This document shows, in pieces, positions 63,938 through 64,000 of a stretch of 64,000 nt of DNA (position 1 is the stretch's first letter; every line of letters begins with the position of its first letter). The notes beneath the pieces were generated by a model. That model had not been told where the DNA came from. It worked only from the letters and a program-made list of their open reading frames with translations, and ran no database searches. The stretch lies in NCBI GenBank assembly GCA_028704555.1, contig JAQWFD010000014.1, positions 19,827-83,826 of the forward strand, written 5' to 3'. This DNA is from Desulfobacterales bacterium. Its GTDB lineage: Bacteria; Desulfobacterota; Desulfobacteria; Desulfobacterales; JAQWFD01. Position numbers and translations under genes: made by a program.

Positions 63938-64000
63938 ATGGCAAACGGAATTTCCGAACACGTATTGCCTATGCTGGAGGCCCTGGTTGTGGGACGACTT
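63938..64000 (+). CDS. Start of an unrecognised gene, cut by right edge
   Basis: An ATG at 63938 with a GAGGT site four bases upstream opens a frame of 21 residues to the edge (MANGISEHVLPMLEALVVGR). It is too short to identify. Confidence 0.4.
   Translation, partial: MANGISEHVLPMLEALVVGRL

Noticed and set aside
1..64000. CRISPR array, prophage or complete insertion sequence
   Set aside because: No regularly spaced repeats, phage structural genes or intact transposase were seen; only one transposase remnant exists near the right end.

Overview
The window looks like a chromosome segment of a strictly anaerobic, probably sulfate-reducing Desulfobacterota (Desulfobacterales-like) bacterium. 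The evidence is an Hdr/MvhD/MetV/MetF gene set of the Wood-Ljungdahl type, three multihaem c-type cytochromes, heavy use of in-frame UGA (selenocysteine), and iron-sulfur flavoproteins. This assignment is inference from gene content; no rRNA or tRNA gene is present.

Layout. 1-5000: a thiM gene cut by the left edge with its TPP riboswitch (both minus strand), a fused endonuclease III-exonuclease III repair protein, small S4 and DUF3820 proteins, a NYN/LOTUS protein, and a serine dehydratase remnant behind an FNR-like palindrome. 5200-16600: a hybrid PAS/GAF histidine kinase; a DEAD-box helicase whose leader carries two tandem intrinsic terminators; glycogen phosphorylase; a GalT-like protein; CheV; an enoyl-CoA hydratase. 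16900-23200: three tandem secreted cytochromes with 12, 20 and 12 CxxCH motifs, a membrane-anchored SEL1 protein, and a chelatase ChlI/ChlD pair joined across an A11 slippery run. 23400-29200: a FadL-type porin, a COG2509 flavoprotein, a B12-radical SAM protein and small genes.

29300-36800 is the most interesting stretch. It encodes a giant HdrA-GltD-HdrA flavoprotein, an MvhD/FrhD protein and an HdrC-HdrB (CCG) fusion, each interrupted by one in-frame UGA where the family has a functional Cys or Sec, and each UGA followed by a compact hairpin. MetV and MetF follow. I read this as a selenocysteine-rich version of the electron-bifurcating methylenetetrahydrofolate reductase complex described in acetogens.

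36800-45000 holds housekeeping genes (VanZ-like, ThrRS, RNase D, hydrolase), a 72-bp tetranucleotide microsatellite, a STAS-like protein and a NarL-type regulator. 45700-56600 is a glycogen cluster: an AGL-like fused debranching enzyme, a second type of alpha-glucan phosphorylase, GlgA and a eukaryote-like branching enzyme. No glgC is present. 57000-64000 carries a small Cys-rich protein, an HD-domain protein, PolA, QueF, a lipoprotein, an ISAzo13-type transposase remnant behind a nested palindrome, and a gene start cut by the right edge.

Start codons were chosen by Shine-Dalgarno spacing and family length. All family names come from recognition of motifs by eye, with no database search.
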